This document shows, in pieces, positions 43,123 through 56,048 of a stretch of DNA of 64,000 nucleotides. The DNA lies in NCBI RefSeq assembly GCF_008692035.1, contig NZ_VTFG01000001.1, positions 3,287,501 through 3,351,500 on the forward strand, read 5' to 3'. Under the pieces are notes generated by a model that saw nothing but the letters and a program-made list of their open reading frames with translations, made no database searches and had not been told where the DNA came from. The DNA is from Pseudomonas marginalis. GTDB taxonomy: Bacteria; Pseudomonadota; Gammaproteobacteria; Pseudomonadales; Pseudomonadaceae. Made by a program: the position numbers and the translations under genes. Position 1 is the stretch's first letter. Every line of letters begins with the position of its first letter.

Positions 43123-45177
43123 CTACACTTCGATAAACGGAATCTCTCGTCGTAGAAACAAAGAATCAGCAGGCGCATCAAACTCTCGTGCCATTCGATG
43201 CCCGGAATACACCGCCGCAGCAATCGTGCCCGGCGCCATACAGTCGCCGATCAAGGTCAGCGTACTGATACCGGCCGCCAGTGATTGTTCGGGTGCGTTA
43301 TTCAACGCCTGAAACAGCGCCTGCTCGGGCTCGCGGGAGGTGACCAACACCAGTGATGCGGCTGGAATGAAGGAGGTCCGCGCGGTGTAGACGCACCCTG
43401 CCAGCACACCTTCCGGCATACCACTGACCAGTGTATGGGACGGGATGATCGTGACATTCAACTCCAGCAGCCGGCGCTGGATGCGATGCTGCTCCAGGGT
43501 GTTGTGGGTCCAGGCCGCCACATCCGCCGCAGGGGTGACGAATATCACGTCGAGTCCCCGCGCCACCAGGTGCTCGGCCAACACACTGCCCATGTAATAG
43601 TGATCGTCGTCGAACAGCAGCACCGGTGAAGGCGGTAGTACACCCGCCATCAGATCGTCCGGCGTCAGCACGGGCAGGCACTCCAGGCCCGGTAACACCC
43701 ACCGCAGGGCGCGCCCCAACCCGTCCCGCCGCCAGCGAGAGCCGGTGGCGATAAATACATGCTCGGCAGCAAAGTCGAGGACGTCCTGGGCCTGCAAAGG
43801 ACTTTCCCGATAAACCTCGACCGATGCCAGGCGGCTTAAGGCATCCAGTCGATAATCGATGACCCGCGCCCAACTCGCCAGCCCCGGAAGCCGCGCCTCC
43901 AAGGCTACGCGTCCGCCCAGCGTGCGCTGGCTGTCCACAAGCGCAACGTCCATCCCTCGCGCGCCCAGTATCCGCGCGCACTCAAGCCCAGCAGGGCCGG
44001 CGCCGACCACCAGCGCGCGCCCTGGCTCATCCGCCCGCTTCACCGCCTCCGGGTGCCAGCCGCGCCGCCACTCCTCGCCCATGGTCGGATTCTGAGTACA
44101 GCGCAAAGGCGTGCTGGTGTGATCGCCACTGACACACACATTGCAGCCAATGCATTCACGGATCTCTTCAGCGCGCCCCTCTTCAATCTTTTTTGGCAGG
44201 AAAGGATCGGCAATCGAAGGGCGGGCCGCACCAATGAGGTCGAGAACGCCACGGCGGACCATGGAGGCCATGGTGTCCGGCGAGGTGAACCGCCCGACGC
44301 CTACCACCGGCTTGCAGGTCAGCGATTTGAGCCCCAGCAGGAAGGCCTCTTGATAACCTTCCGAGGCAAAGCGCGCGGTGACGCTGTCATTGGACCAATC
44401 GGCGACATTCACATCCCACAAGTCCGGCAAGTCCGCCAGCATCGAGAAAACTTCAGCCCCTTCGCCCTCGCGACACAGACCGCCGGCCATCTGCTCATCC
44501 ACCGCCAGGCGCACCGCCACGGCGCATCGATCACCCACCGCATCGCGGGTGTCCTCAATCAGTTCGCGCAGCAGGCGCACGCGGTTTTCCAGCACGCCGC
44601 CGTACTCATCGGTGCGGCGGTTATTACGTGGTGTGAGGAAATGGAAAGGCACACTCAGGTCATGCCCGGCATAGACATAGATGATGTCAAACCCCGCGTC
44701 CCGCGCCCGCAGCGCGGCTGCGCGGTGCATGGCGCGTAACTGCTGGATATCGGCACGACTCATGGCCCGCGCCTGGACGGGGTCATAACCACGCACCGGC
44801 GTATTGGAGGGCGCCCAGGGGATTTCACGGCTGTAGCGGTTGGGCGCGGAGTAACCATTGAACGCCAATTCGATGCCGGCCAGTGAACCGTGCTGGTGGA
44901 CCGCCTCGCACATCAGTGCGAGTGCCGGAATGTCGCGTTCATCCCACAAGCGCGCCTCTATGTAAGGGGAGAACTCGCTCAGCGGGCTGATTTCACACTC
45001 TTCAGTGCAAACCACGCCCCAACCGCCCTCGGCTTTTATGCCACGCATGCGGGCCATGGCCGAGGGGTGCACATGGCCCATGCCATTACAGTGGGGAACT
45101 TGATAAAAACGGTTGCGGGTGCGAACCGGGCCGATTTGCACCGGTTCAAACAGAATGTCATAGCGAGGATCGCGCAC
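43123..45177 (-). CDS. Trimethylamine-dehydrogenase-like FMN/4Fe-4S/flavin oxidoreductase, 684 aa
   Basis: GTG start at 45177 with GGGAG seven bases upstream. Residues 1-335 form an old-yellow-enzyme barrel (RNRFYQVPHC with Cys30; IGAARPSIADPFLPKK); Cys342, 345, 348 and 360 are the 4Fe-4S ligands (CIGCNVC...C); from ~390 a Rossmann domain (VVGAGPAGLECARIL) and a second nucleotide-binding domain. This is the trimethylamine dehydrogenase layout, including the Cys that carries 6-S-cysteinyl-FMN there. The substrate-binding aromatic residues I recall for TMADH (Tyr60, Trp264, Trp355) are not kept: position 60 is Glu. So oxidative demethylation of another N-methyl compound is likely. First gene of the uptake and breakdown operon. 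Confidence 0.85.
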   Translation of the reverse strand: MRDPRYDILFEPVQIGPVRTRNRFYQVPHCNGMGHVHPSAMARMRGIKAEGGWGVVCTEECEISPLSEFSPYIEARLWDERDIPALALMCEAVHQHGSLAGIELAFNGYSAPNRYSREIPWAPSNTPVRGYDPVQARAMSRADIQQLRAMHRAAALRARDAGFDIIYVYAGHDLSVPFHFLTPRNNRRTDEYGGVLENRVRLLRELIEDTRDAVGDRCAVAVRLAVDEQMAGGLCREGEGAEVFSMLADLPDLWDVNVADWSNDSVTARFASEGYQEAFLLGLKSLTCKPVVGVGRFTSPDTMASMVRRGVLDLIGAARPSIADPFLPKKIEEGRAEEIRECIGCNVCVSGDHTSTPLRCTQNPTMGEEWRRGWHPEAVKRADEPGRALVVGAGPAGLECARILGARGMDVALVDSQRTLGGRVALEARLPGLASWARVIDYRLDALSRLASVEVYRESPLQAQDVLDFAAEHVFIATGSRWRRDGLGRALRWVLPGLECLPVLTPDDLMAGVLPPSPVLLFDDDHYYMGSVLAEHLVARGLDVIFVTPAADVAAWTHNTLEQHRIQRRLLELNVTIIPSHTLVSGMPEGVLAGCVYTARTSFIPAASLVLVTSREPEQALFQALNNAPEQSLAAGISTLTLIGDCMAPGTIAAAVYSGHRMAREFDAPADSLFLRREIPFIEV

Positions 45178-45406
45178 GGGGCTACTCCCGAACAGATAAG
45201 TTCGTTAATGACTGCGTGAGAAGAAACTCGGCGTTAACTAATGGTGTGGTTTAACAGTGTTGAAGTACGGGAAAACTTCGAGGCATTTTATTCTTGATGT
45301 AGTCATGGCACCCCCTCGGCATGGACGAAAACTGCTACTTTTCCAGCAGAATGTCCATGCACTACAGGTGCATTTCAGAAGCGTCCTACAAATTCATCAA
45401 GAGACT

Positions 45407-45733
45407 TTACTTCTCAGGCATCGGCATCGGAAACGGCATGACATTGCTCATGCCCCGGGCTTCGCTGATTTTCGGCGTGCCCAGGCGCTCGACTTCGTCG
45501 ATGCGCACGATCGAATGCATCGGCACAAAACTGCGCACCACGCCTTCGAACTGGGCCTTGAGTTTTTCCTCGCCCGGGTCGACGACCAGCTGTGTGCGCT
45601 CGCCAAAGACGAACTCTTCCACTTCCAGGAAGCCCCACAGATCACTTTGATAGATCTGCTTGGCGTACATTTCGAACACCTGGCCCTGGTTGAGGAAAAT
45701 CACCTTATAGATTGGAGCTTCACGTTTGGTCAT
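45407..45733 (-). CDS. DUF1820 family protein, 108 aa
   Basis: Small cytosolic protein, start at the ATG at 45733 (MTKREAPIYKVIFLNQGQVFEMYAKQIYQSDLWGFLEVEEF). Matches DUF1820, conserved next to miaB in Pseudomonas (PA3979 position). An SH3-like beta fold is suggested by the alternating hydrophobics; it ends in a Met/Pro-rich tail (MSNVMPFPMPMPEK). No known function. Divergent from miaB with a 131-bp gap holding both promoters. Confidence 0.85.
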   Translation of the reverse strand: MTKREAPIYKVIFLNQGQVFEMYAKQIYQSDLWGFLEVEEFVFGERTQLVVDPGEEKLKAQFEGVVRSFVPMHSIVRIDEVERLGTPKISEARGMSNVMPFPMPMPEK

Positions 45734-45826
45734 GGTGGGTGAGGAACACATGGGGGATATAAAAGAGGGCGCGAACTATAGCATGGCACCCGATGCACAG
45801 TGCTAGGAACCGATGGGCATGACCCC

Positions 45827-45832
45827 TATAAT
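45827..45832 (+). promoter_or_regulatory. Probable -10 box of the miaB promoter
   Basis: TATAAT on the + strand 33 bp before the miaB start. No good -35 box at 17 bp. On the other strand TATAGT near 45776 could serve DUF1820. Confidence 0.45.
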
Positions 45833-45864
45833 GCGCGGTTCTTTACCACCAGTTGACGATTCCC

Positions 45865-47193
45865 ATGGCCAAGAAGCTTTATATCGAAACCCACGGTTGC
45901 CAGATGAACGAGTACGACAGCTCGCGCATGGTCGACCTGCTGGGTGAACACCAGGCCCTGGAAGTCACCGCCCGCGCCGAAGATGCCGACGTGATCCTGC
46001 TCAATACCTGCTCGATCCGCGAGCGGGCCCAGGACCGTGTGTACTCGCAGCTGGGTCGCTGGCGCGAATTGAAACTGGCCAACCCGGACATGGTGATCGC
46101 CGTCGGCGGTTGCGTGGCCAGCCAGGAAGGCGCCGCGATCCGCGACCGTGCGCCGTATGTCGACGTGGTCTTCGGCCCACAGACCCTGCACCGCCTGCCG
46201 GAAATGATCGACGCCGCGCGCATCACCAAGCTGCCCCAGGTCGACGTCTCGTTCCCGGAAATCGAAAAATTCGACCACCTGCCCGAACCGCGCATCGATG
46301 GGCCGAGCGCCTACGTGTCGGTGATGGAAGGCTGCAGCAAGTACTGCACCTTCTGTGTGGTGCCCTACACCCGTGGTGAAGAGGTCAGCCGGCCGTTTGA
46401 CGACGTGCTCGCAGAAATCATCCACCTGGCCGAAAACGGCGTGCGCGAAGTGACCCTGCTGGGCCAGAACGTCAACGGCTATCGCGGCCTGACCCACGAC
46501 GGGCGCCTGGCTGACCTGGCGGAGTTGATCCGCGTGGTCGCTGCGGTGGATGGCATCGAGCGCATTCGCTACACCACCTCGCACCCGCTGGAGTTCTCCG
46601 ACAGCCTGATCCAGGCCCATGCCGATGTGCCGGAACTGGTCAAGCACCTGCACTTGCCGGTGCAATCGGGCTCGGACCGCATCCTCTCGGCGATGAAACG
46701 CAACCACACCGCCCTGGAGTACAAATCCAAACTGCGCAAATTGCGTGCAGCCGTGCCGGGCATCTGCATCAGTTCGGACTTTATCGTCGGCTTCCCCGGC
46801 GAAACCGAGAAAGACTTCCAGCAGACCATGAAGCTGATCGAAGACGTCGGTTTCGACTTCTCCTACTCGTTCGTCTACAGCCAGCGCCCCGGCACCCCGG
46901 CGGCGGACCTGCTGGACGAAACCCCGGAAGCGCTGAAAAAAGAGCGCTTGAACGCGCTGCAACATCGCCTTAACCAGCAGGGTTTTGAGATCAGCCGACA
47001 AATGGTCGGTTCGATCCAGCGCATCCTGGTCACCGACTACTCGAAAAAAGCCCCTGGTGAATTGCAGGGCCGTACCGAGAACAACCGGATCGTCAACTTC
47101 CGTTGCGATAATCCGACATTGATCGGTCAGTTTGCCGACGTGCATATCGATGCGGCGCAACCGCACTCGCTGCGCGGCTCGCTGGTGCAATAA
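45865..47193 (+). CDS. miaB: tRNA-2-methylthio-N6-isopentenyladenosine synthase
   Basis: 442-residue radical-SAM methylthiotransferase adding 2-methylthio to i6A37 of tRNA. ATG at 45865; a TTG four codons upstream is not needed. UPF0004 domain with three Cys of one Fe-S cluster ([31 protein letters not shown]), radical-SAM CxxxCxxC in [14 protein letters not shown], and a C-terminal TRAM domain (about 375-440). Normal length. First of the miaB-ybeZ-ybeY-corC-lnt cluster, the order found in E. coli and Pseudomonas. Confidence 0.97.
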   Translation: MAKKLYIETHGCQMNEYDSSRMVDLLGEHQALEVTARAEDADVILLNTCSIRERAQDRVYSQLGRWRELKLANPDMVIAVGGCVASQEGAAIRDRAPYVDVVFGPQTLHRLPEMIDAARITKLPQVDVSFPEIEKFDHLPEPRIDGPSAYVSVMEGCSKYCTFCVVPYTRGEEVSRPFDDVLAEIIHLAENGVREVTLLGQNVNGYRGLTHDGRLADLAELIRVVAAVDGIERIRYTTSHPLEFSDSLIQAHADVPELVKHLHLPVQSGSDRILSAMKRNHTALEYKSKLRKLRAAVPGICISSDFIVGFPGETEKDFQQTMKLIEDVGFDFSYSFVYSQRPGTPAADLLDETPEALKKERLNALQHRLNQQGFEISRQMVGSIQRILVTDYSKKAPGELQGRTENNRIVNFRCDNPTLIGQFADVHIDAAQPHSLRGSLVQ

Positions 47194-47201
47194 AGGTGAG
47201 A

Positions 47202-47223
47202 GGGGGACAAGCCCCCTCCCACA
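47202..47223 (+). repeat. Single REP sequence after miaB
   Basis: GGGGGACAAGCCCCCTCCCACA, 8 bp after the miaB stop; one arm only, with a damaged left half. Confidence 0.7.
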
Positions 47224-47326
47224 TTGGAACCGTGCAACATTCCAATGACGTAAGTGCTTTCGTACCCGCGTCACTGGCGTTATCCTCTCTTTCACCTAAA
47301 CAGCCAAAGGGCGGCTAAAAGCAACC

Positions 47327-48331
47327 TTGAACGCACCCATAGCAGAACCCCATCGTTTTCTCCTCGAGCCCTTTGAGGCTCGCCGTTTCGCCAACCTGTG
47401 CGGACAGTTCGACGAGCACCTGCGCCTGATCGAGCAACGCCTGAGCATCGAGATCCGCAATCGCGGCAATCAGTTCGAGCTTATTGGTGAACCCCAACAC
47501 ACCACGTCTGCAGAAAACCTGCTGCGCCGCCTCTACCGTGAAACCAAGGGTAGCGAGCTGTCGCCGGAAACGGTGCACCTGTACCTGCAGGAATCCGCCG
47601 TGGAAGACCTGGCCAACAACCCGGTGGCCGAAGCCAGCGTGGCCCTGCGCACCAAAAAAGGCATGATTCGCCCGCGCGGCTTGAATCAGCAGCGCTACGT
47701 CAAGGAAATCCTCGGCAACGACATCAACTTCGGCATCGGCCCCGCCGGTACCGGCAAGACCTACCTGGCCGTGGCCTGTGCGGTCGACGCCCTGGAGCGT
47801 GAGCAAGTACGCCGTATCCTGCTGGTGCGCCCAGCGGTCGAGGCCGGTGAAAAACTCGGCTTCCTGCCCGGCGACCTGGCCCAGAAGATCGACCCGTACC
47901 TGCGCCCGCTCTACGACGCGCTGTACGAGATGCTCGGCTTTGAATACGTGGCCAAGCTGATCGAGCGCCAGGTGATCGAGATCGCCCCGCTGGCCTACAT
48001 GCGCGGCCGCACCTTGAACAACAGCTTCATCATCCTCGACGAAAGCCAGAACACCACCGTCGAGCAGATGAAGATGTTCCTCACCCGGATCGGTTTCGGC
48101 TCCACCGCCGTGATCACCGGTGACGTCACCCAGGTCGACCTGCCCAAGGGCACCAAGTCCGGCCTGGCCCAGGTGATCGAGGTGCTCAAGGACGTGCCGG
48201 GTATCAGCTTCACGCACTTCATGCCCAAGGACGTGGTCCGCCATCCGCTGGTGCAGCGCATTGTCGAAGCCTACGAGCGCTTCGACCACCGCGATGACGC
48301 ACCGGCCAAGGACGTTCGCCGCGATGCTTGA
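47327..48331 (+). CDS. ybeZ: PhoH-like ATPase YbeZ
   Basis: 334 residues from a TTG at 47327, the only start in good position. N-terminal KH-like/unstructured part (about 1-110), then a P-loop ATPase with Walker [12 protein letters not shown] (about 140), Walker [10 protein letters not shown], and the PhoH signature. YbeZ works with the endoribonuclease YbeY in rRNA maturation and ribosome quality control; the ybeY start overlaps the ybeZ stop by eight bases, a sign of tight coupling. The protein is intact. Confidence 0.95.
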   Translation: MNAPIAEPHRFLLEPFEARRFANLCGQFDEHLRLIEQRLSIEIRNRGNQFELIGEPQHTTSAENLLRRLYRETKGSELSPETVHLYLQESAVEDLANNPVAEASVALRTKKGMIRPRGLNQQRYVKEILGNDINFGIGPAGTGKTYLAVACAVDALEREQVRRILLVRPAVEAGEKLGFLPGDLAQKIDPYLRPLYDALYEMLGFEYVAKLIERQVIEIAPLAYMRGRTLNNSFIILDESQNTTVEQMKMFLTRIGFGSTAVITGDVTQVDLPKGTKSGLAQVIEVLKDVPGISFTHFMPKDVVRHPLVQRIVEAYERFDHRDDAPAKDVRRDA

Positions 48332-48782
48332 GCTTGACCTGCAGCTGGCCACCGAAGCGCCCGCCCCCAGCGAAGAACAGTTCCGTCAATGGTGCGCCCT
48401 GGCCCTGCGCCAGCGCAGCGCCGACTCGGAACTGACCATCCGCCTGGTGGACGAGCCCGAGGGCCGCGAGCTGAACCACACCTGGCGCCAGAAGGACTAC
48501 GCGACCAACGTGCTGTCGTTTCCCGCCGACGTACCCGATGAGTTGCTGGATATCCCCCTGCTGGGCGACCTGGTGATCTGCGTCGAGGTGGTCGAGCGTG
48601 AAGCGAAGGAACAAGGCAAGGAACTTGAGGCTCACTGGGCCCATCTAGTCATCCACGGCTGCTTGCATCTCTTGGGTTACGACCATATAGACGATGAAGA
48701 AGCCGAGGAAATGGAAGCACTGGAACGAACGTTGCTTGCAGAATTGGGTCACCCGGATCCATATGCAGACGACGAAAACTGA
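48324..48782 (+). CDS. ybeY: Endoribonuclease YbeY
   Basis: 152 residues from the ATG at 48324. UPF0054 family zinc RNase: zinc motif [11 protein letters not shown] (H...H.....H) near residues 115-125. Acts on 16S rRNA 3'-end maturation and 70S quality control. N-terminal leucine-rich segment and an acidic C-terminal helix ([16 protein letters not shown]). Overlaps ybeZ. Confidence 0.95.
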   Translation: MLELDLQLATEAPAPSEEQFRQWCALALRQRSADSELTIRLVDEPEGRELNHTWRQKDYATNVLSFPADVPDELLDIPLLGDLVICVEVVEREAKEQGKELEAHWAHLVIHGCLHLLGYDHIDDEEAEEMEALERTLLAELGHPDPYADDEN

Positions 48783-48824
48783 TCAACACTCAACTGTCAC
48801 ATCAAAGGATTTAGAGTAATCGCT

Positions 48825-49664
48825 ATGAGCGAAGACCGATCGAGCAACGGGCAAAAGTCATGGCTGGGTAAACTGACCCAGGCTTTTGCCCACGAGCCGA
48901 AAAACCGCCAGGAGCTGCTGGAGCTGCTGCGCGAGGCCCACCAGAACAAGTTGCTGGACAGCGAAGCGCTGGCCATCGTCGAAGGCGCCATCCAGGTGGC
49001 TGACCTGCAGGTTCGGGACATCATGGTCCCGCGCTCGCAGATGATCAGCATCAAGGCGACCCAGACCCCACGGGAATTCCTCCCGGCCGTGATCGACTCG
49101 GCGCACTCGCGCTACCCGGTGATCGGCGAAAGCCATGACGACGTCATGGGTGTCCTGCTGGCCAAGGACCTGCTGCCGCTGATCCTCAAGGAGAACGGTG
49201 ACAGCTTCAACATCAAGGACCTGCTGCGTCCGGCCACCTTCGTGCCTGAATCCAAGCGCCTGAATGTGCTGCTGCGCGAATTTCGCGCCAACCACAATCA
49301 CATGGCCATTGTGATCGACGAATACGGCGGCGTGGCGGGCCTGGTGACCATCGAAGACGTGCTGGAACAGATCGTCGGCGACATCGAAGACGAACACGAC
49401 GTCGAAGAAGACAGCTATATCAAGCCGCTGCCCAGCGGTGACTTCCTGGTCAAGGCGCTGACGCCGATCGAGAACTTCAACGAGTTCTTCGACAGCGAAT
49501 TCTCCGACGACGAGTTCGACACCGTCGGTGGCCTGGTGATGAGTGCGTTCGGGCACCTGCCCAAGCGTAACGAAACCACCGAGATCGGCGCCTATCGCTT
49601 CCGCATCCTGAATGCCGACAGCCGCCGCATCCACTTGATCCGCCTGACACCTATTGCCCGCTAA
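48825..49664 (+). CDS. corC: CorC family CBS-domain protein
   Basis: 279 residues. A short N-terminal helical part, two CBS domains (about 65-190: VRDIMVPRSQMISIKATQTPREFLPAV and the IVIDEYGGVAGLVTIEDVLEQIVGDIED block) and a CorC_HlyC domain at the C-terminus (about 200-279). Linked to magnesium and cobalt efflux; in this cluster probably part of envelope or ribosome-related ion balance. No membrane domain, unlike CNNM-type relatives. Nine bases before lnt. Confidence 0.92.
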   Translation: MSEDRSSNGQKSWLGKLTQAFAHEPKNRQELLELLREAHQNKLLDSEALAIVEGAIQVADLQVRDIMVPRSQMISIKATQTPREFLPAVIDSAHSRYPVIGESHDDVMGVLLAKDLLPLILKENGDSFNIKDLLRPATFVPESKRLNVLLREFRANHNHMAIVIDEYGGVAGLVTIEDVLEQIVGDIEDEHDVEEDSYIKPLPSGDFLVKALTPIENFNEFFDSEFSDDEFDTVGGLVMSAFGHLPKRNETTEIGAYRFRILNADSRRIHLIRLTPIAR

Positions 49665-49672
49665 GGATTGAT

Positions 49673-51196
49673 ATGCGCCGTCTGACCCGCCCCGGCTGGC
49701 CCGGTAACCTGCTGGCCGTGGTGGCCGGCGCCATCACCACCCTGGCGCTGGCGCCGTTCGACCTGTGGCCATTTGCACTGGTTGCGGTCGGATTGTTCTA
49801 TGTCGGGCTGCGGGAGCTGACGCCGCGCCAGGCCCTGGGCCGTGGCTGGTGCTTCGGGTTCGGCCTGTTTGGCGCCGGCACCAGCTGGATCTACTACAGC
49901 ATCCACCACTTCGGCGGCGCTTCGGTGCTGCTGGCGGGGTTCCTGATGCTGCTGTTCACCGCCGCCATTGCCTGGTTCTTCGCCCTGCCCGCCTGGCTGT
50001 GGGCGCGCTGGTTGCGTCGCAATGAAGCGCCGTTGGCGGATGCGCTCACGTTTGCCGCGTTGTGGGTCGGCCAGGAAGCCTTTCGCGGCTGGTTCCTCAC
50101 CGGATTCCCATGGTTGTATTCCGGTTACAGCCAGCTCGACGGCCCGCTAACCGGCCTGGCGCCAGTGGGCGGGATGTGGCTGATTTCCTTTGCCCTGGCG
50201 CTGACGGCGGCCCTGCTGTGCAACCTGCCGCGCCTGCTGGCCGGCAAACGCAATGGGTTTATCGGCGCCGGCCTGGTGTTGCTGGTAGCGCCCTGGGCCA
50301 TCGGCCTGGCGCTCAAGCATCATGCCTGGACCACGCCGTCCGGCGCGCCGCTGAGCGTTGCCGCGATTCAGGGTAACGTCGAACAAAGCATGAAGTGGGA
50401 CCCCGAGCAGCTCAATGCGCAGCTCGCGCTGTACCGCGACATGAGCTTCAGCTCCAAGCCGGTCGACCTGCTAGTGTGGCCGGAAACGGCGGTGCCGGTG
50501 CTCAAGGAGTCCGTCGAGGGCTACCTGGGAATGATGGGCAAGTTTGCGGCCGACCGGCACACCGCGTTGATCACTGGCGTGCCGATACGCCAGGAAGTGC
50601 ATCACCAGAAGCGCTACTTCAACGGCATCACCGTGGTGGGTGAAGGTGACGGCACCTACCTCAAGCAGAAACTGGTGCCGTTTGGCGAGTACGTGCCGCT
50701 GCAGGACATGCTGCGCGGCCTGATTGCCTTCTTCGACCTGCCCATGTCGGACTTCGCCCGGGGCCCTGCCGACCAGCCGATGCTGCAAGCCAAGGGCTAT
50801 CAGATTGCGCCGTTCATTTGCTACGAAGTGGTATACCCGGAGTTCGCCGCCGGCCTTTCAGCCCAGAGCGACCTGCTGCTGACCATCAGCAATGACACCT
50901 GGTTCGGCCGCTCCATCGGCCCCTTGCAGCACCTGCAAATGGCGCAGATGCGTGCGCTGGAGGCTGGCCGCTGGATGATCCGCGCCACCAATAATGGCGT
51001 GACCGGGTTGATCAACCCGTTTGGGCAGATCACCGTGCAGATCCCGCAGTTCGAACGCGGCATTCTCTACGGCGAAGTGGTGCCGATGCACAACCTGACG
51101 CCGTACCTGCAATGGCGCTCGTGGCCGCTGATCATCGTGTGCCTGGCGCTGTTTGGTTGGGCGTTGCTGGCAGGCCGGATGGCCAAAACCGTTTAA
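49673..51196 (+). CDS. lnt: Apolipoprotein N-acyltransferase
   Basis: 507-residue inner-membrane enzyme attaching the third acyl chain to lipoproteins. Eight membrane helices, the nitrilase-like domain at about 220-490 with its catalytic Glu (LLVWPETAVP), Lys (LKQKLVPFGEYVP) and Cys (PFICYEVVYPE) triad all present. Required for LptE and other lipoproteins in this window to reach the outer membrane. Normal length (512 in E. coli). Followed by a perfect hairpin of REP origin. Confidence 0.95.
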   Translation: MRRLTRPGWPGNLLAVVAGAITTLALAPFDLWPFALVAVGLFYVGLRELTPRQALGRGWCFGFGLFGAGTSWIYYSIHHFGGASVLLAGFLMLLFTAAIAWFFALPAWLWARWLRRNEAPLADALTFAALWVGQEAFRGWFLTGFPWLYSGYSQLDGPLTGLAPVGGMWLISFALALTAALLCNLPRLLAGKRNGFIGAGLVLLVAPWAIGLALKHHAWTTPSGAPLSVAAIQGNVEQSMKWDPEQLNAQLALYRDMSFSSKPVDLLVWPETAVPVLKESVEGYLGMMGKFAADRHTALITGVPIRQEVHHQKRYFNGITVVGEGDGTYLKQKLVPFGEYVPLQDMLRGLIAFFDLPMSDFARGPADQPMLQAKGYQIAPFICYEVVYPEFAAGLSAQSDLLLTISNDTWFGRSIGPLQHLQMAQMRALEAGRWMIRATNNGVTGLINPFGQITVQIPQFERGILYGEVVPMHNLTPYLQWRSWPLIIVCLALFGWALLAGRMAKTV

Positions 51197-51215
51197 CAGC
51201 CAACGCGAAACAAAA

Positions 51216-51243
51216 TGTGGGAGGGGGCTGGCCCCCTCCCACA
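51216..51243. terminator. REP-derived perfect hairpin between lnt and the convergent DUF218 gene
   Basis: TGTGGGAGGGGGC and its exact complement GCCCCCTCCCACA with a 2-base loop (TG). It lies between two converging genes and can stop or stabilise both transcripts. Confidence 0.75.
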
Positions 51244-51270
51244 CTTTGATCTGCATTTTAATCAGCAGGG

Positions 51271-52032
51271 TTATCGATAGAACAACCGGTAGCCTAGCTG
51301 CCCCACCGCTTCATTGATCAACTGCCCGCTCTGCCACACCGACTTGAACTCCGGCATCCAACCGCCCAGCGGCCGAGCGTTGTCCACGCCAAGGAACCCC
51401 ACCGGCGCCGGCACCACGGTGAAGCCGGCCTTTTCAAAACTCCACACCGACCGCGGCATGTGCCAGGCCTGGGTCACCACCACCACACGCTTGATGCCCT
51501 CGGGCAATAGAATCCCGGCACTCATCTGCGCGTTTTCCCAGGTGGTGCGGCTGCGTTCTTCCTTCCAGCGCACAGCAACGCCGAAGTCATCCTGCATCGA
51601 CACCGCCATCAACTGCGCCTCGCTGGGCGGCGTGCCGTAATGCAGGCCACCGGTGGTCAGCACCGGCAGCCCGGAGGCCTTGGCCAGTCGCGCGGCATAC
51701 CGCTGGCGCTCCAGGCCGATACCGGTCGGCTGATCAGAACCCCAGGCGGGGTCGCCGCGCTCGCGTCCCGAGCCCAGCACCACAATGGCATCGGCGCGCT
51801 GGGCCAGGGTCGACCAGTCTTCACGGGCCAACGGTGGTTCGGTCTCCAGGGCACGTGCGCCCCACTCCACCGCCACCGGCAGGCTGATCAACCACATGCC
51901 GCCAAACCCGAGGGCAAAGCAGCAGCCGGCCAAACGGGGGCGGCTGCGACGAAACCACCAGGCAAGGGCCAGCAGCAGCAAGAGAATGCCGGGTGGCAGG
52001 AGCAGTTGTTTGATGAAATAACGAATAGGCAT
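51271..52032 (-). CDS. DUF218/ElyC-YdcF-type membrane protein, 253 aa
   Basis: Start at the ATG at 52032 (GGAGATG upstream). Two N-terminal membrane helices (LLLPPGILLLLLALAWWF and LAGCCFALGFGGMWLISLPVA), then a DUF218 domain with DAIVVLGSGRERGDPAWG, LTTGGLHYGTPPSEAQLM, TWENAQMSAGILLPEGIKRVVVVTQAWHMPRS. The family includes ElyC, needed for peptidoglycan and enterobacterial common antigen carrier recycling at low temperature. 253 residues against 259 in E. coli ElyC. Role here is inferred from the family. Confidence 0.85.
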   Translation of the reverse strand: MPIRYFIKQLLLPPGILLLLLALAWWFRRSRPRLAGCCFALGFGGMWLISLPVAVEWGARALETEPPLAREDWSTLAQRADAIVVLGSGRERGDPAWGSDQPTGIGLERQRYAARLAKASGLPVLTTGGLHYGTPPSEAQLMAVSMQDDFGVAVRWKEERSRTTWENAQMSAGILLPEGIKRVVVVTQAWHMPRSVWSFEKAGFTVVPAPVGFLGVDNARPLGGWMPEFKSVWQSGQLINEAVGQLGYRLFYR

Positions 52033-52129
52033 CGGGCATCTCCATAGATGCCCGAAGCCTAAGGTGTAACGGGGTTTAGCGACAATCTTTACAGTGACAT
52101 GGCACGATGATGTGTTCCTGGGGAGTGAA

Positions 52130-55315
<3,186 letters not shown>

Positions 55316-55403
55316 TCGGATCGGGCGTGGGGCTCAAGCCCTGCGCCGAACAAAGCCTTCAGGGCCTCGATAAGGCCCACATGGTTTCAAGGGGAGCAAC
55401 AAA

Positions 55404-56009
55404 ATGATCAAACGCAATCTGCTGGTTATGGGCCTTGCCGTACTGCTGAGCGCTTGCGGCTTCCAGCTGCGCGGCACCGGCACCAATGACCTGACGATCA
55501 AGGAACTGGACGTCAGCGCTCGCGACGCCTACAGCGAGACAGTGACCCAGCTGCGCCAGGTCCTGGAAAACAGCGGCGTGCACGTCTACACCGGCGCGAC
55601 CTACAAACTGTTCCTGGCTAACGAGAAAGAAACCCAGCGCAACCTGAGCTACGCCAGCGCCGGACGTGCGTCCGATATCGAACTGAGCACCGTGCTCAGC
55701 TTTGAAATCCAGGGCCGCGATCACCTGCCGTTGATGAATGACAACATCCAGGTGCAGAAGATTGTCAGCCACGATGGTAACAACCTGGTGGGTTCGGACT
55801 CCGAAATCATCCAGGTGCGCAAGGAGATGCGTCGCGAGCTGGTGCAACGCATGGTCCTGCGCCTGTCGCTGCTGACTCCGCAACAACTCGAAACCTTGCA
55901 GCAACGTGCTGATGACAAGGCCAAGGCCGATGCCGACGCGCTGAAAGCCGCGAAAGAGTACGAAGACAACACGCCGAAACAATCGCCTGTTGAAGTCCCT
56001 GTCGAGTAA
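55404..56009 (+). CDS. lptE: LPS-assembly lipoprotein LptE
   Basis: 201 residues: lipoprotein signal (MIKRNLLVMGLAVLLSACGF, lipobox LSAC) and the LptE fold. LptE plugs the LptD barrel in the outer membrane and delivers LPS to the surface. Seen: GFQLRGTGTNDL directly after the Cys, VTQLRQVLENSGV, DNIQVQKIVSHDGNNLVGSDSE. The final ~35 residues are Ala/Lys/Asp-rich and disordered. Position between leuS and holA fixes the identity. Confidence 0.93.
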   Translation: MIKRNLLVMGLAVLLSACGFQLRGTGTNDLTIKELDVSARDAYSETVTQLRQVLENSGVHVYTGATYKLFLANEKETQRNLSYASAGRASDIELSTVLSFEIQGRDHLPLMNDNIQVQKIVSHDGNNLVGSDSEIIQVRKEMRRELVQRMVLRLSLLTPQQLETLQQRADDKAKADADALKAAKEYEDNTPKQSPVEVPVE

Positions 56010-56048
56010 GCCAGACGGGGCGCCCCAGGCGCCCCGTTCACCCTGCCT

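Noticed and set aside
45826..47295. A 489-aa leftward frame opposite miaB
   Set aside because: Antisense shadow caused by high-GC codon bias; miaB motifs are perfect on the other strand.
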